From assembly GCA_022571845.1 (NCBI GenBank), contig JACZXB010000002.1:231979-295978 (forward strand): a DNA stretch of 64,000 nt, written 5' to 3'. The notes under the pieces are model-generated. The model did not search any database. It was not told the DNA's origin and worked only from the letters and a program-made list of their open reading frames with translations. Origin of the DNA: Candidatus Zixiibacteriota bacterium (GTDB taxonomy: Bacteria; Zixibacteria; MSB-5A5; GN15; FEB-12). This document shows positions 35,900-43,305 of the stretch, piece by piece; positions within the stretch are counted from its first letter, which is position 1; every line of letters starts with the position of its first letter. A program made the translations under genes and the position numbers.

Positions 35900-36802
35900 A
35901 TGGCCAGGAAAAGAGACATAATAATTGGAGTCATCATTGCCGGCTCATTCATAGCAGCTTTCGGTTTTTTCGCTTTGATAATGGTCGGATTCATGGGCGG
36001 CTCGGGAGATTTTAGTTTTGCCGGACTTGGCGAGAGTATAGGTGTAATTGAAGTATATGGCACGATCACCGATGCCAGCAGCCGGCCGGTGATAAAACAG
36101 CTCAAAAAATGGACTGATAATAGTTCCATAAAAGGTATAGTTATTCATATTAATTCCCCCGGTGGGGGAGTGGCAGCTTCACAGGAATTGTACGATGCTA
36201 TTTTACGTACCCGCGAAAAAAAAATTGTAGTTGCCTCGATGGCTTCGGTGGCTGCTTCCGGCGGCTATTATATTGCCTGTGCAGCTGACAAAATCATAGC
36301 CAACAAAGGCACCCTGACAGGCTCAATAGGAGTCATTCTCCAGTTTCATACAGCAGAAGTTCTTTTGAAAAAAATTGGTCTGGAAACCGAAACTATCAAA
36401 TCCGGAAAGCTTAAGGATGTTGGCAACTACTCCAGAGAAATGACTGAAGACGAAGAGCTGATGCTTCAGGCGGTGGTAATGGATACCTACGAGCAATTTG
36501 TTGAGGCAGTAGCCGAAGGCCGTTCCAGGTCCAAAGAAGAGATTTATCCCCTGGCCGACGGCTCAATCTATACTGGTCTTCAGGCCTACAATTTGGGTCT
36601 AATTGACGCTTTGGGCGGACTATATGAAGCAATCGAACTAGCCGCTGATCTTGCTGAAATTGAAGGAGATCCTCACGTAGTAAGGCCAATAAAGCGTAAA
36701 AAAGTGGGTTTTTGGGATATTTTGAGCAAAATTTCGGAAAAACTAAATATGGCAGTTGAGCAGGAATTGACAGGCCCTAAACTGTTGTATCTTTATAAGT
36801 GA
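35900..36802 (+). CDS. sppA: Signal peptide peptidase SppA (short form)
   Basis: A 300-aa inner-membrane serine protease that degrades cleaved signal peptides. One N-terminal membrane helix (DIIIGVIIAGSFIAAFGFFAL), then the ClpP-fold S49 domain: GVIEVYGTITDA, IHINSPGGGVAASQELY, SVAASGGYYIACAADKI, the nucleophile serine in TLTGSIGVI, and the general-base lysine in IKSGKLKDVG. The length is that of the single-domain (36K) type. It is coupled to the transglycosylase gene with no gap. Confidence 0.93.
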   Translation: MARKRDIIIGVIIAGSFIAAFGFFALIMVGFMGGSGDFSFAGLGESIGVIEVYGTITDASSRPVIKQLKKWTDNSSIKGIVIHINSPGGGVAASQELYDAILRTREKKIVVASMASVAASGGYYIACAADKIIANKGTLTGSIGVILQFHTAEVLLKKIGLETETIKSGKLKDVGNYSREMTEDEELMLQAVVMDTYEQFVEAVAEGRSRSKEEIYPLADGSIYTGLQAYNLGLIDALGGLYEAIELAADLAEIEGDPHVVRPIKRKKVGFWDILSKISEKLNMAVEQELTGPKLLYLYK

Positions 36803-36996
36803 CTTAATTCTAATAATTTAAATGCTAAGGTTTCATTTTTTTGCTTTTCAATCGCTTGATTACATTGTATCTTCCCCCCCTACAAGAAGTTATCTTCTCA
36901 AATCACTAAGTGTGTTGAAGTGGAAGGATATAACGAAAGTGGAAGAATTGAAAAATAACATGAATATAGATAGTGACAAAGCCGAGGGAGGTTGTT

Positions 36997-37281
36997 GTGA
37001 CTAAAGCTGATTTAGTTGAAAGGGTGGCGGAGAAAACAGGTTTGACAAGAACCGATGTGGCAGTCGTAGTTGATTCTTTTCTGGACACAGTCAAGAAATC
37101 ACTGGAGAGCGGCCACAACATTGAGATCAGAGGATTTGGTACTTTTAAGGTGAAACTTCGCAAAGCCCGCAAGGCGCGCAACCCCCGTACAGGTGAAGTT
37201 GTCCCGGTACCAGACCGAAAAGTCCCTGTTTTTAAGCCGTCGAATGAATTCAAAAATATGATTACGAAACTCTCGATATGA
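36997..37281 (+). CDS. HU-family DNA-binding protein
   Basis: A 94-aa histone-like protein that bends and compacts DNA. Starts at GTG 36997 with GGGAGG at 36986-36991; the longer frame from 36973 adds non-homologous residues. Motifs: TKADLVERVAEKTGL, GHNIEIRGFGTFKVK, RKARNPRTGEVV and VPVFKPSNEFK. A basic 30-aa ribosomal-type gene follows after 24 bases. HU versus IHF subunit cannot be separated with confidence from sequence alone. Confidence 0.92.
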   Translation: MTKADLVERVAEKTGLTRTDVAVVVDSFLDTVKKSLESGHNIEIRGFGTFKVKLRKARKARNPRTGEVVPVPDRKVPVFKPSNEFKNMITKLSI

Positions 37282-37282
37282 T

Positions 37283-37411
37283 AAACAGAGATTAATGGAG
37301 GATTAATGCCCTGCGGAAAAAAGCGTAAACGTCATAAAATCAATACTCACAAGAGGAAAAAGCGCAGGCGCGCCAATCGTCATAAAAAGAAGAAATAATT
37401 AATCTCTGTTT
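37283..37411 (+). promoter_or_regulatory. Long-range inverted repeat enclosing the COX24-like mini-gene
   Basis: AAACAGAGATTAAT at 37283-37296 is perfectly complementary to ATTAATCTCTGTTT at 37398-37411, which is followed by two more Ts. The 101-base loop holds the whole small gene, with its GGAGGA ribosome binding site directly after the left arm and the right arm beginning inside the stop codon. It may stabilise or terminate the transcript. Confidence 0.65.
37306..37398 (+). CDS. AURKAIP1/COX24 (mS38-like) small ribosomal protein
   Basis: A 30-aa, extremely basic protein beginning MPCGKKRKRHKINTHKRKKR and ending NRHKKKK. This KKRKxHKxxTHKxKKRxRxNRHKKK pattern is that of bacterial AURKAIP1/COX24-domain proteins, counterparts of mitochondrial small-subunit protein mS38, known mainly from Bacteroidetes and relatives. 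It would bind 16S rRNA in the small subunit. GGAGGA (37297-37302) lies three bases before ATG. It is too short for ordinary gene finders. Confidence 0.85.
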   Translation: MPCGKKRKRHKINTHKRKKRRRANRHKKKK

Positions 37412-37649
37412 TTAGCCGATTAGAGTTTCAATTTTCTTAACTTTCCGACCAGATTTTCCCTGATTCAATGATTTAGGAGCTTTTACTTAAGAGCAGCCTG
37501 ACGGTGACTTCTGTTTGGTCCTGTCTGGTGAGGAGAAACTCCCGATAAAGCATTTTATTGAAGCAAATTTTATTGGCAAAATCGAAACCTATATCCTCAA
37601 GCTGCGTAACTATTAGGGTCAGATAAAGGGAATGATAACTGGAGGAATA

Positions 37650-38885
37650 ATGGACTTTTTGAAAATATTTTTAATTATCCTGGGAATCATAGCAGTTGCA
37701 CTAATCGCCAACGCCGACAGTGGACGAATCTACGGCAAAATTTATACTTTAGATGATGAAGTCTACGAAGGCCTTATACGTTGGGATAGAAACGAAGTCA
37801 GCTGGGTCGATGTGCTGGACGGAAGCAAAGATATCCCCAGGAAGAATCAGAGAGAGTCCAGGAGGTCAAGGCGGGGCAGAGACCGCGAGCGGTCGTTTGA
37901 GATATTTGGTTTCAAATTTAAAAGCAGAGGCATTAGTTTCTGGTCTTCAAACGCCCAATCCGGAATTCGTTTCGGACATATTAAGACAATGGAAGTTATC
38001 GATGAAGACCGGGTCTTGTTGATTCTTAAATCAGGCGAGGAGTTAGAGCTTGAAGGCGGCTCAACTGATATCGGTGATGATATCAGGGAGATTATCATAG
38101 AAGACAAGAACGAGGGTGAGATTGAATTTGTCTGGGATGATATTGAAAAAATTGAATTTTCAGCCACAAAACCGAACCTGAAATCGAAGCTGGGCTACAG
38201 ACTCTACGGAACCCTGACTACCCGCCGGGGCGATGAATACCAGGGATTTGTCTGCTGGGACATCGATGAAACTTTGTCAGAAGATATACTTGATGGTGAC
38301 TCTCGTAAGCGGCGCCGGAAAATTAAGTTCAAAGATATCAAAGCAATCGAAAGATACAGTTCAAGCGCTGCCACGGTTATTTTCCATGACGATGAAGAAA
38401 TTGTCTTGCGGGGAACCAACGATGTTGATGATGACAACCGCGGCATCATAATTTGCGACCCGGGCTTCGGACAAGTGCGTGTCAGCTGGGACGAATTTGA
38501 ACGACTGGATTTTTCTCCGATGGGAAAAGCCGTCAGCTATGAGCAATTCGACGGCGGCAAAAAACTACGCGGAACAGTTTTTACCGATGAAGATGAATCA
38601 TACACCGGCGATATCCGCTGGGACAATGACGAAGAGTACACCTGGGAATTCCTGAACGGTAACTACCGCGGTGCGGACTTTTATATAGAAATGGGACTGA
38701 TTAAATCAATCGAAAAGAAATCGCGCCGTACTGCTTTGGTGACAGTTAAAGATGGACGGACATTTCGCCTGCGCGGTTCCAACGACGTTGACCAAGACAA
38801 CAAAGGCATATTTATCATGCTCGCCAACGGCGATGTTGAAGTGGTCGAGTGGGACGAGTTCGACAGAGTAGAGTTCTCACATTAA
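37650..38885 (+). CDS. Exported acidic protein with three internal repeats
   Basis: From ATG 37650 (GGAGGA at 37641-37646) a 411-aa protein with a signal peptide (FLIILGIIAVALIANA). Three repeats of about 110-130 residues follow, each opening G-x-(I/L/V)-x-T-x-(D/R)-(D/G)-(D/E)-x-Y-x-G with a W-D pair (IYTLDDEVYEGLIRWDRNEV; TRRGDEYQGFVCWDIDET; TDEDESYTGDIRWDNDEE) and closing with a conserved R-G-x-N-D-V-D-x-D-N-(R/K)-G-I segment and WDEFxRxxFS. The repeats look like small beta-barrels. It is very Asp/Glu-rich. No known family recognised; surface or periplasmic location is inferred. Confidence 0.75.
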   Translation: MDFLKIFLIILGIIAVALIANADSGRIYGKIYTLDDEVYEGLIRWDRNEVSWVDVLDGSKDIPRKNQRESRRSRRGRDRERSFEIFGFKFKSRGISFWSSNAQSGIRFGHIKTMEVIDEDRVLLILKSGEELELEGGSTDIGDDIREIIIEDKNEGEIEFVWDDIEKIEFSATKPNLKSKLGYRLYGTLTTRRGDEYQGFVCWDIDETLSEDILDGDSRKRRRKIKFKDIKAIERYSSSAATVIFHDDEEIVLRGTNDVDDDNRGIIICDPGFGQVRVSWDEFERLDFSPMGKAVSYEQFDGGKKLRGTVFTDEDESYTGDIRWDNDEEYTWEFLNGNYRGADFYIEMGLIKSIEKKSRRTALVTVKDGRTFRLRGSNDVDQDNKGIFIMLANGDVEVVEWDEFDRVEFSH

Positions 38886-38933
38886 GTCGGATTCAAATTA
38901 AGAATCGAAGTGATGCCCCGCTTGTATGCTTCC

Positions 38934-39027
38934 GTCATTGCGAACCCCGATGAAATCGGGGTGTGGCAATCTCGCTTTCATCTGCTGAGGCATGAGATTG
39001 CTTCGTCACTTCGCTCCTCGCAATGAC
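38934..39027. repeat. Inverted pair of CAATGAC repeats
   Basis: A GTCATTGCGA...GGCAATCTCG block (38934-38975, containing CCCCGATGAAATCGGGG hairpin) faces a GAGATTGCTTCGTC...CGCAATGAC block (38994-39027). Each is a relative of the blocks at 11138 and 11413, so this repeat family is scattered through the chromosome. Confidence 0.75.
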
Positions 39028-39073
39028 TGATAACTGGCGTGGGATTAGAACGACAATATGAAGATGGATTCCC

Positions 39074-40102
39074 TAACTTCACAAACGAAGTGCAACACCT
39101 TATTAAGGTGTTGTTATGGGACAAAGATATCAACAAATTACCATTGAAGAGAGATGTGAAATTTCCCGTTTACGTTGCTCTGGGCACTCAATCCGGAAAA
39201 TCGCATCAGCTTTGGATCGCTCGCCATCGACAGTTGCTCGGGAAATAAAGCGAAATTATAGTCGCAAAGGCTACCAGCCAGTATATGCCGATCAGCAGAG
39301 CCGCGCCCGTCGCTGGAGTGGCTCCAAACTGGACCGAGATAGCACTTTACGAGAGACGGTGCTGTTACGACTGGCACAAGGCTGGTCCCCGGAGCAAGTG
39401 GCCGGACGGCTGGCCCGGGAAACCGGCATGCGAGTGATATCTCACGAGACCATTTACCGCTTCATTTACGCCCAGATAGTCCGCACCAAGAACTATTCTT
39501 GGCGTCATTATTTGCCACGCGGCAAGTCCAAACGAGGCTGGCGAGGTCGCAAGGGTGGCAGTCCGGCCTCGTTTATAGCTCACCGCCGTCCTTTAAGTGA
39601 ACGGCCGGATGAGGCCAACGACCGACAGACACCTGGACACTGGGAAGCTGATCTAATGCTGTTTAGTACTTATGGACAGGCTATTCTTACTTTACACGAA
39701 AGACACTCGCGCTTGCTCATCGCAGTCCGAGCACCCAGCAAAGCTGCCAAACCGATAGCTAAAGCCATAACCAAAATATTGGCGCCGTTGCCACCGTCAT
39801 GGCGACAGACTGTAACCTTTGATAATGGAACAGAGTTTGCACGCCACTACCATCTCCATAAACTCAACATCCAGACATTCTTCTGTGATACCTATTCACC
39901 ATGGCAAAAGGGAGGCATCGAGAATGCCATCGGACGTATGCGCCGCACCCTTCCCAGAAAAACTGACTTGGCCACCCTTACTTCTGAACGATTTATCAAA
40001 CTCGTACAGGCATACAACAATACACCAAGAAAATGTCTGGACTTTCAAACCCCAGCAGAACTATTTTGGAATAAACTGTTGCACTTCAAATGTGAATCCA
40101 CC
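39074..40102 (+). mobile_element. IS30-family insertion sequence
   Basis: About 1,029 bp. Left TTCACA-N3-GAAGTGCAACA (39078-39097) and its complement at the right end (40077-40096) form terminal inverted repeats with mismatches only in the three central bases. TTCCC occurs on both sides (39069-39073 and 40103-40107), apparently a target duplication within a GGATTCCCGCCTACGCGGGA palindrome, which can be rebuilt by removing the element. It carries one transposase gene. Confidence 0.82.
39094..39112 (+). promoter_or_regulatory. Hairpin over the transposase ribosome binding site
   Basis: AACACCTTA and TAAGGTGTT pair perfectly around one T, burying AAGGTG four to nine bases before ATG 39116. Such structures in IS elements limit translation from read-through transcripts. 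Confidence 0.6.
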
Positions 40103-40123
40103 TTCCCGCCTACGCGGGAATGA
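39116..40123 (+). CDS. IS30-family transposase
   Basis: A 335-aa DDE transposase. N-terminal helix-turn-helix (TIEERCEISRLRCSGHSIRKIASALDRS, then REIKRN), followed by the RNase H-like core with HWEADLM (first D), TFDNGTEF (second D) and WQKGGIENAIGRMRR (E), the standard IS30 spacing. All catalytic residues are present and the frame is intact, so it may be active. The last residues (about TFPPTRE) and the stop codon come from the flanking palindrome beyond the element's right end. Confidence 0.93.
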   Translation: MGQRYQQITIEERCEISRLRCSGHSIRKIASALDRSPSTVAREIKRNYSRKGYQPVYADQQSRARRWSGSKLDRDSTLRETVLLRLAQGWSPEQVAGRLARETGMRVISHETIYRFIYAQIVRTKNYSWRHYLPRGKSKRGWRGRKGGSPASFIAHRRPLSERPDEANDRQTPGHWEADLMLFSTYGQAILTLHERHSRLLIAVRAPSKAAKPIAKAITKILAPLPPSWRQTVTFDNGTEFARHYHLHKLNIQTFFCDTYSPWQKGGIENAIGRMRRTLPRKTDLATLTSERFIKLVQAYNNTPRKCLDFQTPAELFWNKLLHFKCESTFPPTRE

Positions 40124-40191
40124 CATGTTAGGTGGGAATGACAAAAGGGTGGGAACGACAAAAGAACGGCAGATATGAGATAGTGTAAAAG

Positions 40192-40254
40192 ACAAAAAAC
40201 CCCGAATCGTCGGGGCTTTTTATATCTGTTACGAACTAAACTATTACTGTAAGT
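40192..40254. repeat. Ghost copy of the TPR gene tail and terminator
   Basis: This block repeats 40341-40404, which holds the last codons, stop and terminator of the minus-strand TPR gene, with about six differences in 63 bases. In the copy the last codons read TTA-CAG-TAA on the minus strand, against TTA-CAG-TAG in the gene. It includes its own hairpin CCCCGA-ATCG-TCGGGG with A and T tracts on either side (40194-40221), which could terminate transcripts from both directions, including that of the IS. Confidence 0.8.
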
Positions 40255-40342
40255 TTCGTGGGCGGCAGATGTCCCATCTGCTCCTTGTCAACGCGAGATG
40301 GGCTCCTGCCTACGCAGGAAAAACTGACAAGAATCTCGGGAC

Positions 40343-40371
40343 AAAAAAACCCCGAACAGTCGGGGCTTTTT
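40343..40371. terminator. Bidirectional terminator of the TPR gene
   Basis: CCCCGA-ACAG-TCGGGG with seven As on the left and five Ts on the right. On the minus strand it ends the TPR transcript 22 bases past the stop; it also works on the plus strand. Confidence 0.8.
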
Positions 40372-40393
40372 ATATTGTCTGCGAACTAAACTA

Positions 40394-41290
40394 CTACTGT
40401 AAGTCGGCCTGTCTTTTGGCCTCTTTTAATTCTTTAAGATGTCCTTCGGCGCTGGACATTTCCTTGCGCGCTCTGGGGTTTTTCTTGGCAATCTTAATAA
40501 ATCTTTCCCAGGCCGAAATGTTTTTCACATAATTTTCCGGGTCACTGGATTCAATTGCAACAGCATAGTTATAAGCTGCTCTATGTTTTTTGGGATTGGC
40601 TTTGAGCGCTTTATTGAATGCACCCGCCGCCGACTGAAATTTCTGCTGGCTTAAGTAAATCTGCCCTATGGCAAACTGGGCATTGTAGTTCTTCTTCTTC
40701 AAGGTCACTGATTTTTTAAAAGCCTTGATAGCCTGCTCACTTTTTTCGGTTTTCTGGTAACCTTTACCGAGCATATAGTGTGTCAGATGACTGCCGCCGC
40801 CAAGTACGTGACATTTATTCAAGGTCTTGACCAGCTCTTTGTAATCGCGCTTGGCATAATATACTTTGCCCAAATCCTTAAACAAATTTGCATCCTTAGG
40901 AGTAATAGAGATGGCCGCCTTAAAATTTGTTTCGGCTTCAGCATATTTTTTCAGCTTGTATTCTACATTGCCAAGATTGGAGAAAGCTGTTGCATTCTTG
41001 TCGTCTTTTTCAACAGCCGAACGGTACATTTTGAGTGCGTTCTGGTAGTCTTTTTGCTTAAAATAAATTGCGCCCAGATTGATATAAGCGTCGATAAAAT
41101 TAGGGTCCTCAGCTATGGCAGCCTGATAGGACAGCGCAGCTTCTTCGGTCTTACCGTCTTGTTCAGCAGTCAGGCCGTAGTTAAAATGTTCTTTGGCTTT
41201 TTCCGGATCAGCCATAACAGCCGACAAAGCAAAGCCTAAAATAAAAATCAGAATAATCGAAAAGTATATTCTGTTGTTTTTTTGCATCAT
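40394..41290 (-). CDS. Exported TPR protein
   Basis: A 298-aa protein with a signal peptide (IYFSIILIFILGFALSAVMA) and about six canonical TPRs: KTEEAALSYQAAIAEDPNFID, DYQNALKMYRSAVEKDDKN, KYAEAETNFKAAISITPKD, DYKELVKTLNKC, KSEQAIKAFKKSVTLKKKN and KFQSAAGAFNKALKANPKK. A charged C-terminal helix ends in ADLQ. AGAGGATATA precedes the first ATG. Probably periplasmic scaffold; no partner known. Its 3' end and terminator are duplicated at 40192. Confidence 0.75.
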   Translation of the reverse strand: MMQKNNRIYFSIILIFILGFALSAVMADPEKAKEHFNYGLTAEQDGKTEEAALSYQAAIAEDPNFIDAYINLGAIYFKQKDYQNALKMYRSAVEKDDKNATAFSNLGNVEYKLKKYAEAETNFKAAISITPKDANLFKDLGKVYYAKRDYKELVKTLNKCHVLGGGSHLTHYMLGKGYQKTEKSEQAIKAFKKSVTLKKKNYNAQFAIGQIYLSQQKFQSAAGAFNKALKANPKKHRAAYNYAVAIESSDPENYVKNISAWERFIKIAKKNPRARKEMSSAEGHLKELKEAKRQADLQ

Positions 41291-41348
41291 TATATCCTCT
41301 TGTTTTGACTCTATCTTCTACAAGGTTTAAGGTTAGAATGTTCCCGGT

Positions 41349-41798
41349 CTATTTAAGGGACTCTCGGTGGGTAATCAACTTTTTCTTTACATCATCATGT
41401 TTTAAGGCCAGAATTCGTGCAGCCAAAACAGCCGCATTTTTGGCACCAGGAGAGCCGATTGCAACAGCAGCTACCGGAATTCCGGGAGGCATCTGCACAG
41501 TCGCCAGAAGAGCATCCATGCCATCTAAGGCGGCCGGCAGAGGTACTCCTATTACAGGCAGGTTTGAATGGGCAGCAGCTACGCCCGGCAGGGCGGCTGA
41601 TAATCCGGCCATGGCTATTATAACTTCAAATCCGCTGGCCGCAGCGCCGGCGGTCAGCTTTTCAGTTTTCTGCGGATTCCTGTGGGCCGAAGAAACCTCA
41701 ATTATTGACTCTATTCCGAAATCATCCAGCTGAGTCTTGCATATGTCGGCATAGTCCATATCCGACTTTGAGCCGATTATAATAATAACTTTTGCCAT
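41349..41798 (-). CDS. purE: N5-carboxyaminoimidazole ribonucleotide mutase
   Basis: A 149-aa cytoplasmic enzyme of purine synthesis that converts N5-CAIR to CAIR (class I). Motifs: IIIIGSKSDMDYA, SSAHRNPQKT with the catalytic histidine, AMAGLSAALPGVAAAHS, PVIGVPL, and MPPGIPVAAVAIGSPGAKNAA. Length is standard. It lies 15 bp downstream of purD on the same strand, so the two share a transcript. Confidence 0.96.
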   Translation of the reverse strand: MAKVIIIIGSKSDMDYADICKTQLDDFGIESIIEVSSAHRNPQKTEKLTAGAAASGFEVIIAMAGLSAALPGVAAAHSNLPVIGVPLPAALDGMDALLATVQMPPGIPVAAVAIGSPGAKNAAVLAARILALKHDDVKKKLITHRESLK

Positions 41799-41813
41799 AC
41801 TTATTCGCTGCTG

Positions 41814-43115
41814 CTAAGCCTGCAGGCTTCTGAAGCCAATATCCTTTCTATACATGGCGCCATCAAACTTAATATTTTTAACCATCCGGTAAGCCTTGTC
41901 CAAAGAAAGCTTCAGATTGCTTTCAAGTCCAACAACATTTAATACTCTGCCTCCGGCGGTTACCCAGTTATTGCTTTTTCTGCCGGTACCGGCATGAAAA
42001 ATATAATTGCCGTTACCGAGTTTAATATCCAGACCCCGTATTGTTAAGCCTGTCGGATATTTTCCAGGGTAACCTTTGGAGGCCATCACCACGCAAGCCG
42101 ATGTTTGCTCCCGCCAGCTTAGTTTGCCCATAGACTGCAGCTTACCTGTGGCAGTAGCCATCAGTATATCAAAGAAGTCAGTTCGCAGCAGGGGCAGTAC
42201 CACCTGTGTCTCCGGATCCCCAAAACGGCAGTTGAATTCGAGAACTTTTAATCCCGAGGAAGTCAGCATTATGCCGGCGTATATGACGCCTCTAAATATC
42301 AGGCCCTCTTTTTCCAGTCCCTTTAAGAAAGGATTCAAGACATAGACCTCAATTTGTTCCATAATTTCCGGTGTTACAAAAGATGTTGGACAATAAGCGC
42401 CCATGCCGCCAGTGTTGGGACCTTTATCTCCGTCGTAAGCCTGCTTATGGTCCTGGCTGGGCAGCATCGGGATGATAGTTTTGCCGTCGCAAAAAGCCAT
42501 AATAGAAACTTCCTGCCCCCGCAAAAATGATTCCACTATTATTTTATTGCCGGCATCACCAAATGTTTTAGTCTCCATAACTTTGGTAATTGTATCTGAG
42601 GCCTCGTCAAAATTATCGACTACAAAGACACCCTTACCGGCAGCAAGACCATCTACTTTTATTACAACCGGATATTCTACCGATTTACAGAAGCCAATGG
42701 CGGCTCCCGAAGATGAAAATTTCTTAAAGGGAGCTGTCGGAATGTGATATTTACGCATGAACTCTTTGGCGTAAACTTTGCTGCTTTCAAGTCTGGCGGC
42801 GTTCTTATTCGGTCCAAATATTTTTATGCGATGTTTCTGAAACTCATCAACTATGCCCGCCTCCAGAGCTACCTCGGGACCGACTACGGCCAAATCTATT
42901 CTATTTTTGACGGCCAGATCGGCCAGATTTCTTGTTTTGACCGGATTAATATCCACGCAACGGGCAATCTTGGCTATGCCGGCGTTACCGGGGGCGCAAA
43001 TCAAGCGGTCAACTTTTCGTGACTGTTTAAGTTTCCAGGCTATGACATGCTCTCTGCCGCCGCTGCCTATAATGAGGACTCGGGCGCCTTTTGGTCTGGG
43101 TCTTGGCTTATTCAT
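41814..43115 (-). CDS. purD: Phosphoribosylamine-glycine ligase
   Basis: A 433-aa ATP-grasp enzyme making GAR from phosphoribosylamine, glycine and ATP. It opens RVLIIGSGGREHVIAWKLKQS, followed by GPEVALEAGIVDEF, VKVDGLAAGKGVFV in the ATP-grasp region, GDKGPNTGGMGAYCP, and EFNCRFGDPETQVVLPLL. Ten extra basic and proline residues (MNKPRPRPKG) precede the usual start. It begins the minus-strand purDE unit; the upstream region is shared with the divergent carboxypeptidase gene. Confidence 0.97.
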   Translation of the reverse strand: MNKPRPRPKGARVLIIGSGGREHVIAWKLKQSRKVDRLICAPGNAGIAKIARCVDINPVKTRNLADLAVKNRIDLAVVGPEVALEAGIVDEFQKHRIKIFGPNKNAARLESSKVYAKEFMRKYHIPTAPFKKFSSSGAAIGFCKSVEYPVVIKVDGLAAGKGVFVVDNFDEASDTITKVMETKTFGDAGNKIIVESFLRGQEVSIMAFCDGKTIIPMLPSQDHKQAYDGDKGPNTGGMGAYCPTSFVTPEIMEQIEVYVLNPFLKGLEKEGLIFRGVIYAGIMLTSSGLKVLEFNCRFGDPETQVVLPLLRTDFFDILMATATGKLQSMGKLSWREQTSACVVMASKGYPGKYPTGLTIRGLDIKLGNGNYIFHAGTGRKSNNWVTAGGRVLNVVGLESNLKLSLDKAYRMVKNIKFDGAMYRKDIGFRSLQA

Positions 43116-43305
43116 AATGGAAGCATAATTATGGCTTTTCAGCTGGAAAATTCAAGATGTTTTTTATAAAAGCGAATATTAAACGTTCCATAATTATAGT
43201 TGCTCAGACTGAAAAAATGATTACTTTTGACAAAAGAAGAAATACTCACCGAGCTTTCTGAATATCGAGAATGGACCGCCGTAAGTATCAAGCCAGGAGA
43301 AAGAC

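Noticed and set aside
36822-37004. 60-aa frame between sppA and HU
   Set aside because: It overlaps the HU start region, has no ribosome binding site or conserved pattern, and HU from GTG 36997 explains the sequence.
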